From positions 3,416,501-3,480,500 of the forward strand of contig WPIO01000026.1 in NCBI GenBank assembly GCA_009760855.2: DNA of 64,000 nucleotides, read 5' to 3'. A model generated the notes under the pieces. The model had not been told where the DNA came from, made no database searches, and saw only the letters and a list, made by a program, of their open reading frames with translations. This DNA is from Cristatella mucedo. Its lineage: Eukaryota; Bryozoa; Phylactolaemata; Cristatellidae. The translations under genes were made by a program, and so were the position numbers. Positions within the stretch are counted from its first letter, which is position 1, and every line of letters begins with the position of its first letter. Shown one piece after another: positions 37,497-49,676 of the stretch.

Positions 37497-38285
37497 AATG
37501 GGCTTTGTGAAACTTCAATTTGAATTGCTTAATAAAAAATAGTCGTTCATATGTACCCATAAAATCTCGTGCCATTTCGCACGCGAATCCTCATGCAATC
37601 CACTGCAGGAGACAGCGACGCTCTTGGCGGGGGCTGGGTGGTAGATGTATTGGCCAGGGTCGCTTCAGTGTATTGTCCTGCATTGCCCGTTACTGTATGC
37701 GAGCAGTGCATTGCAATTGTGCGGGCTCGCTTTGAACGTAGTGCTCTATGGTATGGATTCAACTGTGGGGCTTCGAGATTTCAAGGATTTGTGGCATCGA
37801 CTCGGGCCATTGCAGTTGATTGCAATGCAGTGTCCGAGAATGTTCACAACGATAATTCTCAGGTGCAATGTAAATGGAGCATTAAGTAGGAAGAGGTCCA
37901 CACTGGAGCTATTCGAAGCCGATTTCTGGTCGACTTATGACGTGGATTGTATTTAATTGCCGAATTGTCCCGATCGTGGCTGTCAATTGCCGTGTATTGG
38001 TCGACAATAAACGTGCGAAATAGCTTGACAAGTCTGTAGGGTAATTTTGAAAACAAAGTGAAATCTTACACGCAATGAAGCTTCGTGCGCTCAATTTCTG
38101 ATCTATTGGTAGTAGACTGTAGAAGATTGCAGCATTTGGCCACCCGTGCATGTGCTATTGCAATTGATTGCTGTGCACGCTCGAGATTGCACGTACCCGA
38201 TGGGCTGAAATTATGTCGGCACACTTTGAAAACAGTGCTCTGTAGTAAAAACTCATTCCAAGTCAACCGCCAAGGCTGAATGTGT
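37497..38285. repeat. Diverged short repeat with ATTGCAATTGATTGC motifs
   Basis: Related segments appear around 37700-37750, 37800-37880 and 38130-38240, each with a form of ATTGCAATTGATTGC followed by a Cys/Gly-type codon pattern (TGTCCGAG, TGCACGCTCGAG) and a more distant GAAAACAGTGCTCTGTAG-like tail. They are ancient duplicates of one unit. A 106-codon + strand frame (37569-37889) crosses it but matches no family. Confidence 0.35.
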
Positions 38286-38479
38286 TATTAGTGTAATTAA
38301 ACATCAAGAAAAGCCTTCTTAGGAGCTCAACGCCAAGCAGTTGTAACTTGGAAAATAAACGGCATCGATAGTGACGACTCGTAAGATCACAAACGTACTT
38401 TCTATCCAAGCGTATCCGCCTTCCGTGTCGAATAAAATGGCTGCTCGCTCAAATTTGTGACGGCAAATGTATAGATAAA

Positions 38480-38620
38480 TGCATACACATATACCTTTAT
38501 GTACATTTTGCGTGCAAATATAAATATATATAGGTATATATATACATATTTAGGCTGTTTGTATGGCGCCACGAGAGAGTTGAATCTGTATCCAGGGGCT
38601 TTACAGCTCGCTATTCTAGA
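38480..38620 (-). repeat. AT-rich stretch and SINE/LINE-A tail
   Basis: TATATAGGTATATATATACA, then TTTGTATGGCGCCACGAGAG and GGGGCTTTACAGC resemble the minus-orientation 3' tail of the SINE/LINE-A group. The body is lost. Confidence 0.45.
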
Positions 38621-39169
38621 ATCAGATCCCAAGGGGACATGCATGGATTAAAGTATGCAAGTGCGTACTAAAGTATACTTCATAGGCCAGCATGCTAAAG
38701 CAAAATTGACTTTAAAGTCCTAGCTACCGGTTAGTAGGAGCTACGGCTAGTAAGACCTAGTTAAAGCTTCTCTGATTGTTGTTTGACCGTAGTACTTGAG
38801 AAATGTCATGCCTAGTTACATGTAGTCGCTTCCAGCTGCGCCGCCATACCCCAGTCGGCCTTACATTTGCCCACTGCTGTCAACATGCATAGTAGTTCTG
38901 CCACAGTTTAATCAACAGTTACGAACATGTATGTGAGGTGCGACCACGCTTGCCTATTGTAATTACGCTACCTTCGTCCGTTTGCTTTGCTCGATACGTT
39001 TATGGTTTATCTAAAATGGGACTCAGACGCAGCCGGTGGGGCGGCCTGAGGCTCCGCTAGTTCTGCATTAAAAGAATAGTTACATGACGCCCTGCCCGAA
39101 ATCCCCGAGAACCAGTGTGAATCACTCCAACTTGGCGGTCATCAGGCCTACTATTACACCGTCAGCCAA
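38621..39169. other. Unassigned intergenic DNA
   Basis: No gene or repeat end is recognised. Confidence 0.4.
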
Positions 39170-42100
39170 CTTAACGCCTGTCTTTGGATGCTCGTTCTAT
39201 GTGTAATTAACCCCTATTAATACACTTGATGGTTATTGATGGCGATCTCGACCTGGTCGCTTTAACCAAGACCTGGCAGAAATCGACTAAAAGCCCAGCT
39301 ATAACGGATACCACCCCAACGGGTTTCTCGTTTCGTAATATCCCTAGATCAACAAAAACCAGAGGGTTTGCTGTTGTCGCCCATCCCACCCTAAATTAAA
39401 AACCGTTGGCAACGCTTTCATAGCATTCTTTCGAATCTCTCGTTCAAAGTACCTCCGACAACAAGCTGCCAATGGTGGCGGTAATCTATCGCCCGCCAGA
39501 TATAATAAAGTCCTCCTTTATCCCAGATTCCTCTGATCTCATTTCAATTCTGCGTGCCAGAAATCGATCTTTCCTCGTTATGGGTGATTTCAGCAGTCAT
39601 TTCGACGACTTAACTGACGCCTTATATGTGAATTGCATGCACTGAATGACTCTTTTTCTCTTGTGGCCCATGAGCATGACGCCACTCACAAGGGTCACAC
39701 ACTCGATCAAATATTGTCACACAAGTGTATGCTATCATATCATCCCTATTATTACCGAATCCTGGCCATCTGATCGTATGCCGATCTTGTTCAATCTATA
39801 GTGTGTGCCCTCCTCTGCATCCAATATCGCATGTGAATCAAAAAACGTCAAGAACCTTAACGTCAATATTGTCCGTGCGAGAAATTCTGCTTCGTCCTTG
39901 CTTCTCAAGCCTCCATCCGAACTGTTATAATTGGTAGAATGCTGCAACATGACACTTGCTGACGCGCTTAACGAGTTTTCACAACCGACTAATGTAATGT
40001 GCACCCTCGCCCAGACGGCCTGTGGTTTACTGCAGACATTCAACTAGCTAGGTCTACTAAGCAAAAGCTTGAGGCAGCCTATACAAGATATATATAATTC
40101 AATAAGATCAGGATAATTCATAAGATCGGGATTGACTGTCCATCGTCAGGCATACGAAGGCTACTGTAAATAATGCCACTCGATCCTAGCAAAGGCTAAA
40201 TCAAGCTTCAAGTAAAATATTGTTGAGTCGCAGGTGCATACTGCTTATATCTACCATCAACCGTCTCCTTAACCGTTGCCAGATTAGCTACTTACCAATT
40301 GATCCTTTCGGTGACCTAGCCGATCGCTTCTCGAGCTTCTTTGTCAGCAACGTAGACAAGGTCAAAGAGTCCGAGCCTAGGGTTGCGGCATTCCCTAGGA
40401 ACCCCTTTCCCTAAATTAGATCTACAGAGGACTCCCGTCCATCGACTCATTCAACCATCAACACAGGACTCATTTCAATCGATTCCGCGCACTACCCCGA
40501 TGTCTACGTTTAAGGAGACCACGAGTGACCTTATCCTGAAATGTATCTCCTAGTCAAAGAAGACTACTAGTCTTCGAGGCCCAATTTCCATTGTCCTACT
40601 TCTACGATGCTTGGGTCTGCTGCTGTCAAGCAAAATTAACATGTTAAAATATCCTTAGCCTCAGGTCTTGTCCCTGCACCTTTCAAAATGGCTTTTGCCA
40701 GGCCAGTATTAAAATAGGGACGTTAGACCAAGAGGACTTGAGCAGCTTCCGTCCAGTTTTCCTTCTCCCGTTCCTATCAAAGACTGGAACGAGTTGTGGC
40801 AGACCAACTGAACTCATATATTAAGATGTCAAATCTAGAAAGTAAGTTCCCGTCTGGGTTTAGAGCGAATCCCTCCACAGAGTTAGAATTGCTTAGGGTG
40901 TAACGACCTGATAAATGCAGACTAAGGGCAAGTCTCCCTGCTTATCATGCTTGATCTTTCGGTAGCTTTTGATCATTTGGCATACTATTTGGCATACTAT
41001 TCGGCATACTATTGATCATAAAGTCTTCTTGAGCGTCTTCAATGTCGCATGGACATCGCTGGAACTGCATAGCAATGGTTTACGTCCTATCTCAGTGGGA
41101 GACTCCACAGTATTTATGTGAACGGACAAAGATCATCCGAGAAATCACTTAAATACGGGGTACCTCAGGGCTATGTGCTTGGTCTGCTTTTTCGCAGTTT
41201 ATACTCTCCCTCTTGCCGATGTGATCGCCAAGCATAATCTAGGCTTTCACTTCTATGCAGATGACACCTACATGTACCTTTGATCTTTGATCTCTCCCAG
41301 CCCTCGAGCACATTAAAATCTCTACACAACCTTGCTGCATGTTTTGCTGACGTCTGCACATGGATGGCAGCAACATTTCTTAAATTGAATAATGACAGAA
41401 CTAACCCACTAGTTATGGGCAAACCCAGTGTGATTATAAAATTGGAAAACCTGACACTCACTATCGGTTCTGTCAGCATATCTCCTGTTGAATATGCATG
41501 CAATCTAGGTATCCTGTTCCAAAGTTACCTTAAATTACACGACCATACCAGCTCCACAGTCAAGTTTTCCTACTTTCAATTTATATAACATTTCTAAAAT
41601 TTGGGCTTATTTAGACAGGGATACCACATCTAAATTGGTCGATGCATTTTTGACATCCCGTCTTGACGTCTGTAACTCACTGCTTGCTGGCCTGCCGGCG
41701 TGTGCAATCAGGCGCTTACAGTTGATGAAAACTCTGTAGCTAGGCTCGTCTCTCGTAAGTGTCGTAGTTGCCACATCGTACCACTTCTTGCCAACATGCA
41801 CTGGCTTCCAATCAAGCAGCGCATCGACTTCGTGGTCCCGTTACTCACTTTTAGTTACCTTCATTCTCTTGCTCCAGTCTACCTATCAGAACTACTCCCC
41901 ACCAGGCGAAGAATCGTACAACGCTCCGCTCTGACTATCATCGCCATACCTCATACAAACCTCAAAACGGTTGCAGACCGTTCCGTTAATTCCTGTGCTC
42001 TGAAAGCGTGGAACTCACTACTGACGTAATTCACAACGTCCCCTGACATGACGACATTTAAAAAGAAGCTTACAACGCACATTTTTATTACAGCATTTTG

Positions 42101-42275
42101 TGGGTCTTTGTGATTTGATCTTCGTGTGCATTTACTGCTTATACTGCGTCTGCTGCTTTTGGATGTTACAACCAAGTATTTGATAATACTTTATATGCAG
42201 CATCTGCAAAGTGCCTAGAAAGAGATTCAGTTCTTGAAGGGCGCTGTACAAATGTATTACTATTATATAATGCAC
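39170..42275 (+). mobile_element. LINE-A, longest copy (endonuclease to 3' tail)
   Basis: Plus-strand L2/CR1-like element. The endonuclease N-terminus (DGDLDLVALTKTWQKS) lies near 39235, followed by VIYRPP near 39482 and RNRSFLVMGDF near 39560. The region between EN and RT is at 40220-40700. RT ([32 protein letters not shown]) is at 40790-41270, FLKLNNDRTNPLVMGKPS near 41380, and the post-RT block (CARLVSRKCRSCHIVPLLAN) at 41600-42050. The terminal motif AAAGTGCCTAGAAAGAGATT and an ATT-rich tail end it at about 42270. A 15-bp unit TTGGCATACTATT is tripled at about 40977-41015. Many stops and frameshifts make it inactive. Confidence 0.8.
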
Positions 42276-42379
42276 AAGTACGCACACAGATTCAAAGACA
42301 CGCTCACATGGGCAGGAGGAATAGTGACTGAAACAGACACGTCTTGAACTGAGACTTATATGATGCAAGATCAGTATGG

Positions 42380-43620
42380 ATGTGACACTTAGCTGTGCCC
42401 TTAACGAGTATGCTTCCGAACATCCTGACTGTATATAGAGTCACGGAGAAATCCTTTCAATTTACAAAATATCAAAAGATGTGCCGTGTTAAGCGAAATC
42501 TTGAGCGCAGCTTTAAGAAGTCTGGACATGATGACGAATTTGCTAATTTCAAAGAGTTCCTGTGAGTTTACGCCCGGAAGCTTAGAAAATCCAGGGCTTT
42601 TTTTCGAAAACTAAAGTCCTGCCAGTCACAGACAAAACAGATTTATCAGAGGGTTTACAATTTTCTGGCCAATCCTGAAAGGTCTCAACCCATAGATATT
42701 GACGACTCGGCAGACACTTTTTCACCGAAACAATTGTATACATCCGTGCCGCCCTCAAGCCCCTTCGACTAAAGCAATTGTTGAATCGCGTCTGTGACCT
42801 TCCTTAAGAGATTTTCCGAGGTTTCTGCAGGCAATGTGGCTACCTTAATAAATTCTAGTAAAAAGAGCTCGTCTCCTCAAGACCCTATACCATCTCCTCC
42901 GTCGTCTTCACCGGCAGACCAATTTATCCCAGCCATAATTTAGATTCGTAATGCGACTCTAGAAAATGGGATTGTACCCAAGTACTTCAAATCGGCCATC
43001 GTTAGACCGATACTTGAAAATCCTGGATTGGATTCAGAGGCATATGCAAACTATTCCCCATCTTTTCTTCTCCCTTTTTAATCAAAGATTCTTGAAAAAA
43101 CAGCTCGTAGCACTGATTGAAAAGAGTGGATTTTCAGTAAAATTTCAGTCTGGATTCAAGCAGCAGCACTCCACTGAAACTGCTCTCTTCCTAGTAAACA
43201 ATTAAATCCTATGCACCAACGATGACGGGAATGTCGCTGCACTAGCGCTGCTAGATCTATCGCCTTATTTCGATACTATTGATCACGATATCCTTTTTGA
43301 GCGATTACGAACATCGATTGGTCTGGCAGACTAGGCACTTTTGTGGTTCAAATCGTTCTTGTCCGGTCGAGTTCAATCTGTGTATGTGGAAGTCAGGTCA
43401 TATCCACCAGACACTTGTGGGGTCCCGCGAGGGTCTGTCCTTGGTCCTCTGCTGTTCTCCATTTATAATGAGCCTCTGGGAAAAGTGAATCGGGCCCACA
43501 GAGTAGGCCATACATTTCATACTAACTATACTCTGCTGCATTTGTCATTTAAATAATCGGAATCTTCTGAACCACTAATATACTAAAAGCTTGCCTGGCA
43601 GAAATTGGCATACTGCCTGG
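42380..43620 (+). mobile_element. LINE-B-like RT fragment
   Basis: Plus-strand remnants in order: a pre-RT segment (YARKLRKSRAFFRKLKSC) near 42565, SSPQDPIPSPPSSSPADQFI near 42870, RPILENPGLDSEAYANYSP near 43005, SVKFQSGFKQQHSTETALFL near 43140, and VPRGSVLGPLLFSIYNEPL near 43420. The order and motifs match the RT of LINE-B at 2613-2975. Both ends are missing and the frame is broken. Confidence 0.7.
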
Positions 43621-44100
43621 CAGACTGCCGAGCCTAGAGTGCTTAGTCAATGGAGTAGAATCGGTAAAGACGGAAAAGTTAAAGCCTATTTCAAAATTAT
43701 ATTTGAAAATATTCTTATAGAATACAAATAAATCTAGTTTCGTGAAATTTATTCCTCAGCGCCGGGTAGAGAGCTTTGAGTTGCCTTTATGGAACGTACA
43801 GACGTGCTGATCATCTTTAAATATTTTATCAACTATATAGTGAGCCCTCCAGTAAATAATCACAGGCAGATTCAGATTTATTAATTTCCGTCGCTTACCG
43901 ATGGCAGGCGCAGCGAGGCATGCTTAATTTCAAGTATAAGAGGGTATGATGGAGCTACATTTGCAAATTAGCAAGTTATCTCCCCATCCCGTTTTGACAC
44001 GATACTTTTTATCGATGTTCCGTCGTAAGAGTACTGTAAATATACCGACGGGCATATTCTTCGCATTACTGCTACGATAAACTCATTGACTTATTAAACA
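43621..44100. other. Unassigned AT-rich DNA
   Basis: No feature is recognised. Confidence 0.4.
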
Positions 44101-44610
44101 GCTAGAGCACGCGCCTCAGCAACCATGCCTGGGAATCAGCCCACTCGTGAGCCGAGCCGGTCAGCGAGCCGGCGACGCGCCCGTTCTGTTGCCGCCGGCT
44201 GCCGATCGAGCATTTGACCGGCGCCAGCTGGCAGCACGCGTCGTCAGGCGTCACGCGTCTTTCGAGCTTTTCTCCTCGAGCCGCTCGCAGCCCTCGGCGG
44301 GCGCTTGGCTCGGCGGTCGGCCGGAGCCCGCTCAACGCTTACTGGCCGAACCTGTGCTGAAAGTAGCGACCAGAGCCGACCTATTAGTCGGCGGCAAGGC
44401 GCCACCGGAAATCGGCTCGATCGATGCAAGCAGACAAGCTGCGCAGCACGCGAAAGCTGCTGACCACTCGAGTGCCTTTGGACGCCCGGGGACAAAGACA
44501 AAAATGGCGCCTCGCCCCCTTGTCAAAAATCGCTGCAAAATAGCTCCACCACATAAGAAATGCGAAAAAACGCACGCTATCAGCCATATCGAGTCGAAAA
44601 AGTTTTACTA
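44101..44610. other. CpG-rich island without recognised gene
   Basis: GC and CpG are high compared with both sides. Long open frames exist on both strands (44147-44611 on +, three on -), as expected from composition; none has a domain I recognise. It may be a promoter or an unmethylated segment. Confidence 0.3.
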
Positions 44611-44839
44611 ACTGCAGTAAAGATAGAAGGTAGCTATCACAGCTTTAACTTTGGCAATTTTTTCTGGCCCTGAACGTGGCAAACTGGTCTATTGCAGTTT
44701 GAAAGTCAATAAATTACAGTGTTTCTTTCTCTATGCTTAATAAGGCCAAATCAGACAACCGATCTTGCCTCATAGATGCTCTCAGATAAAACATTATTAA
44801 CCTCACCTTTCTAGAGGAACGTTCACAACTGGCAACTGA

Positions 44840-47590
44840 TACAGCTATAGTGAGAAGAACTTGCGAGGCAACTCACAGATTCTGAACACATCTTTTCCGT
44901 AACTGACAATGAAAGACATGAGTTCCAGTGGGGTATTTGGTGCCGAGTCGCGACGGGTGGCAAGAAGCATTTTAAAGTAGCACATTTTGTTGTCCAGCTC
45001 TACACCATCAGCGTCTGAACAATAGAAGCCTACAAGATCTTCGCATTGTTGGTAGAGTGTGGTCTGGTCAAGTGTCTTCAAAAGCTACCCAACCTACAAC
45101 ACAATACCAAACGTGATATCAATATTTGTGAGCCGGGAAAACGTAGTTACAATTTCTTGTCGGAGATAATCTATGCCTATATATGATAAATATGATAATA
45201 TTCTCCATTATCATTTAAATACCTTCCTGTGCCGTGAGACCAACATCTTGAAAAGGTTCTACGGGCATTTGCGTCCATTGGTAGATTTTTCGTTCAACTG
45301 CAACTCGCCACAATATACATCTCCTTTTGGCATCTAGTAGTGACTCATAGCACCGATCTTCTTGAATTCTTGGCAAATCAATCTCAAGAAAGTGGACGTT
45401 ACAACAGGCGTCTTTGAATCCTGCAGTCTTTTCTGAACGCGGTTTATCTTCCTTAAGATGCTATACCAAAATGGCAACGGAGCCAAGTAGCTAAGAGTTC
45501 AAAATACACTGTATAAGACTGCCAGCTTCACTTCTTGTTTCAAGTCTTCCATTTGCCTCATCAAACAGTTGCTCCAAAATACCGCAGCAGCCTCCGCAGC
45601 CGCTGCAGCCTCCACTCTCGCACTCCAACTTGCTGCAGAGTCACGTTTGATAGTGATGGCTAAGACTTTCTTCAGTTCTTCCCACCTCAGAGTTGATCTT
45701 AAAAAATCTAGGTGCTCTCTACTTTTCAAAAAGGTAGCAACAATGGAATTTCGACTAGCAGCACGAACTCCTGTGACTATCACAGTTTACGAAAATTGCA
45801 TTCTTATTTCTGAGCAGTATTCTCTTTTGGGTAACCGACAGGTGGCCTGAGGTGACTGCTAAGTTGTCGTAGCACTGCAACCTGCAATCCTGCAACACAA
45901 TTTTTATCAGATTCAAGTTTGTCTGAAATGATAAACCACAGTTGCTGCTCCATCTTTATCGTAGATCTGAAGAAAGCCCAGAAAAGACTCTTTGATGATG
46001 ATTGCTTCGTTGGCTTAAGCAACGTCGACATATCCAATCTCCTCGAGCTGTGCCAAATCAGGAGTTCAGTCAAATAGAATTCCATAGTACTTGTTTCGCC
46101 GTATGTTACAGAGTAGCTTTTCTTTGACTGTGGATGCAAGTATAATAAGGACCTCATTTTGGTTTTGAGGGGAAAATAAGAGAATGACTTCGGATTCTTT
46201 CTTGGGTGGTCTAGGTGTGATTGCAGTAGAAGAGAATCGTATTGAGCTAGAAAATGAAGAAGACCCAAGAAGTTTCCAGTGTTGTTCTCACCAGCCAGGC
46301 CAAGACTCTCTCGGTGACCACGAATTCTAGGTTGTGAGAAATCAAGAACTCGATGCAGCTGGGAACTCTCTGTAGAACTTCTTGCCATTTCTGTTTTAAA
46401 GAAAAGACTTGTGCGCCAACAGCACTGTCTATTCCACTTTCTCTGAGAAGTCTCCTCTCTTTTTAAAACCACGTGGTGAAAGCTTGACTTTGAGAAGGGC
46501 TGTTTTCGTGGGCAACTAATTTTTTTAGGTTGCCCCCACTGGCTGAACCCATTTGCCAATTCAAGTGAAGATCGGGACTTGTGGGTGGACATAGGGAGGA
46601 AGAGAAATCAGCGGAAGCAATATGCCGAACGTTTTGAGGGGGAGTAGACCAGCCAGGTCCAGCTAACTTTATGCCCGTTAACAAGTTGCCTCTTGAACCA
46701 CCAGACTGTGCTCATGGCTCGACCACTTTTTCCAGAAAATGAACCTTCTTTATTCTGAAATGGGTTTGATCCTCGCAGTACAGGTTCAGTTCGAAGTTTC
46801 TGCGGAATGACGTGTAATACGGAAGCTTCATCAAACTTCAGGCAGCCAACATCTTGCAGAGTCACCACTTGGAAAATTGCAGTATATTCCGTATCTTCTT
46901 CTCTGGCGGTAGGTCGGTGCCTGCCCCCCCCATGGTCCCCCATGGTGACTGTCGTTGTTTTCAAAGAGCGAAGCTTCTTTTTTTTCGTGAAGCTTTCACT
47001 TAGCAGGCTGCTGGTTTCGCCCGTGTTGTCGTGCTTTCTGCCACCTTCACCTCCTCTTTTTCCTCATTTTTCTTAATTGCGTCACTGTCTCCGCCGCTCT
47101 GCCGCCTGCTCACGTCCTCCTTAATATGCTCTCCAATATTCGCTCTGTGATTGTCAACATGTTCCTGGTGCTTTTCTGTGCCTCCACTGTTCTTCAGCTT
47201 TGCCTTATTCGCAAAGCCTTCCGCGCACCTTGCGGGACTTGCTTTTTTCTTCTCCTCAAGTTTTCGTTCTCTCTCTCTGCTGTGCTGGGCGCCCCCGTGA
47301 CTGGGCTCCTTTTGGCGCCGCCTTGACCTTTGGCGCCCGCTGACGTCTGCCCCAACCGCCCCCTTGCAGCGCCACTGCCACTGACAGCGGCAACTAGGAG
47401 GGTAGCCCGATACGCCGAGTGAGAACGCTAAAGAAAGCGCAAACGAGCACGCCGGCTCCTTGCACGACGGCATATGCTCGAAACGCCGCTGCTGGTTTAG
47501 CCGTCGTCTGGGAACGACGCGCACCAGACAGCAGCTGCAGCAGACATTATTTTGGACCGTGCCGTCCGGGTCCGCAGGCTTTTCCATCGA
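44840..47590 (-). pseudogene. hAT-like transposase relic (TTF zinc finger/DUF4371, ZMYM1-like)
   Basis: The minus strand carries the parts of a ZMYM1/hAT-type transposase in correct order but in shifted frames. A low-complexity basic N-terminus lies at 47000-47587. The TTF zinc-finger region is at 46463-46964 (WTWLVYSPSKRSAYCF, then LKKLVAHENSPSQSQAF). The DUF4371 region starts with RGHRESLGLAGENNTGNFL and FLAQYDSLLLQ at about 46220-46330. It continues in another frame as YYGILFD-stop-TPDLAQ near 46060-46098 and IIIKESFLGF near 45975. The segment ASWSARVEAAAAAEAA lies near 45590-45640, and a C-terminal dimerisation-like part (TPLELMSFIVSYGKDVFRIC) near 44870-44940. In-frame stops make it non-functional. 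I found no terminal inverted repeats or 8-bp duplication. Confidence 0.7.
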
Positions 47591-48121
<531 letters not shown>

Positions 48122-48175
48122 TGTTATTTCCTTCCCCCTTTTCTCGTTTGACTAATAGCGGTTCCTGAATTATAA

Positions 48176-48370
48176 ATATAATTCATTTTCATTTATATAG
48201 CGCCCTAAGAGAACTTAATCTCTATTCAGGCGCTTTATATATGCCTCGGGGCTCGAGCCCACGACCTCGGACAACTAATGGGACCCGGATATAATAAATA
48301 AATATCAATCATATGACATTTAAATATCGCACCCTAAGAGAACTTAATTTCTATCAGCAACTTACCCCAG
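48176..48370 (-). repeat. tRNA-derived SINE (family 1) with second partial tail
   Basis: AATTCATTTTCATTTATATAG, CGCCCTAAGAGAACTTAATC, TCAGGCGCTTTATATATGCC and GGGGCTCGAGCCCACGACCT make the tail and B-box in minus orientation to about 48292. A second partial tail (CGCACCCTAAGAGAACTTAA) follows at 48310-48345. Confidence 0.65.
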
Positions 48371-48390
48371 GCCCCGACGATATGAGGTAA

Positions 48391-48560
48391 TCTATCTCTA
48401 CTAATTAAAGCGAGAAAGTCCGTCCTTTCGTCCGTCGCGCGGCACGATGGCGTCGCGCGGCACGATGGCGCAGCATTGTTTTCCCTGACGGAGCTAGTAT
48501 AACTCAGTGAAGCGAGTCTACAAGCAGTGACCTGCTTGTATTTATATAAAATAGCTGGAC
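48391..48560 (+). mobile_element. Helitron-like 5' terminus
   Basis: TCTATCTCTACTAATTAAAG followed by CGAGAAAGTCCGTCC is the typical animal Helitron 5' end (TC start, TCTCTACTA motif). An 18-bp direct repeat (GTCGCGCGGCACGATGGC) occurs twice at about 48436-48471. A 9-bp stem (TACAAGCAG / CTGCTTGTA, 48519-48540) with a 4-base loop precedes TTTATATAAAATAGCTGG, whose CTGG fits a CTRR end. If that is the 3' terminus, this is a tiny non-autonomous copy of about 168 bp; otherwise the element runs on to the right. Confidence 0.5.
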
Positions 48561-48940
48561 ACCCGAAGCCAGCAGTTAGCCAGTTTTGATATATACGGTC
48601 AGTGAAGTGATTTGCACGAGTCTATAGCCGGTACTGTATAGTGATGCCTCTCTATCGCCATGAAATGGACCGACTGCATTAACGACGTAGACTCGTCATA
48701 TTAAGCTATGCGTGCTCTTTATTGCTGCCGTGCTCTGCTACCATCGGAATACTTGCATATATAGAGGCAGCTTCGTGCGAGTCATTAGTCATGCTTCGAG
48801 GCGCCGACTCGACCTATGTTCGTCACTCATCAGGCAAGGACCAGCCTCTTTAAGATCACGCGTTTGCGGCCGGAGAACTTGAGTGCAGGAGTCGCCACAG
48901 TGCTGCAGTACTGCTCACTCTCTGCTTCAAGTGCTCTATT

Positions 48941-48946
<6 letters not shown>
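48561..48946. other. Unassigned DNA
   Basis: No feature is recognised. It may belong to the Helitron-like element if that is longer than 170 bp. Confidence 0.35.
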
Positions 48947-49030
<84 letters not shown>

Positions 49031-49220
49031 ACCCTCTCCTTCATTTCCCTCTCAATATTCTTTTTTTTTCTGCCCACTCTATCCTTTCTTCCTAATTCTT
49101 TCTCTTCCTCTCTCCCTCCACCTATCTTTAGCTGTCTCTCTTTTTCTCTTTCCTCTCGCTCTCTATCCCTCTCTCATCTCCCTATTTACCCGACGCTCTT
49201 TCTCTCGCTCCTTAATTTTT
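48947..49220 (+). repeat. (CT)n microsatellite and pyrimidine-rich tail
   Basis: Pure CT to about 49025, then a decayed T/C-rich stretch with TCTTTC and CCCTCTC motifs to about 49220. Confidence 0.9.
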
Positions 49221-49515
49221 TTCTCTCACTCTTATCTGTCAGGTCAAGCTGCAACTCTTTGGATGACGGCTGCGTCAGTGAAAAGCCGCCCGGTTGGTTT
49301 AAATGAAGCGGGGGTGGGATGGGGGCAGTGTCTGAATGCTGCATCAATGCTATCCACCCAGTGGCTTCCAGTGGGCGGGCTACTGCCCACCTGAAATCTG
49401 CAATCTGCAAAGGCGCAGCTCTGACTAATTGCCATGTAAAGCGCGACTACTCAAGCCGCAGCGAACTGGCAAAATATACATCTACACGCGACTAAACCAT
49501 GACGATACATGCTGA

Positions 49516-49676
49516 TTTAACAGCCTCTTTTGTATTGCGGCAGAGGATCCCTTAAGGTTACCACCACCGCTTGCGGCGGCAATAAAGGATCGTCCACCGC
49601 CGGATTCGAACCCACGACCTCGGGACCGAGGTCATGGGGTAAAGTAACCTACCGCCTTACCTAGCCGGCCATTACG
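49516..49676 (-). repeat. tRNA-derived SINE (family 2)
   Basis: On the minus strand: head GGCTAGGTAAGGCGGTAGGT, B-box GTGGGTTCGAATCC, then AAGCGGTGGTGGTAACCTTA and CAATACAAAAGAGGCTGTTAA. It is the best preserved family 2 copy here and corresponds to 33266-33437. Confidence 0.75.
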
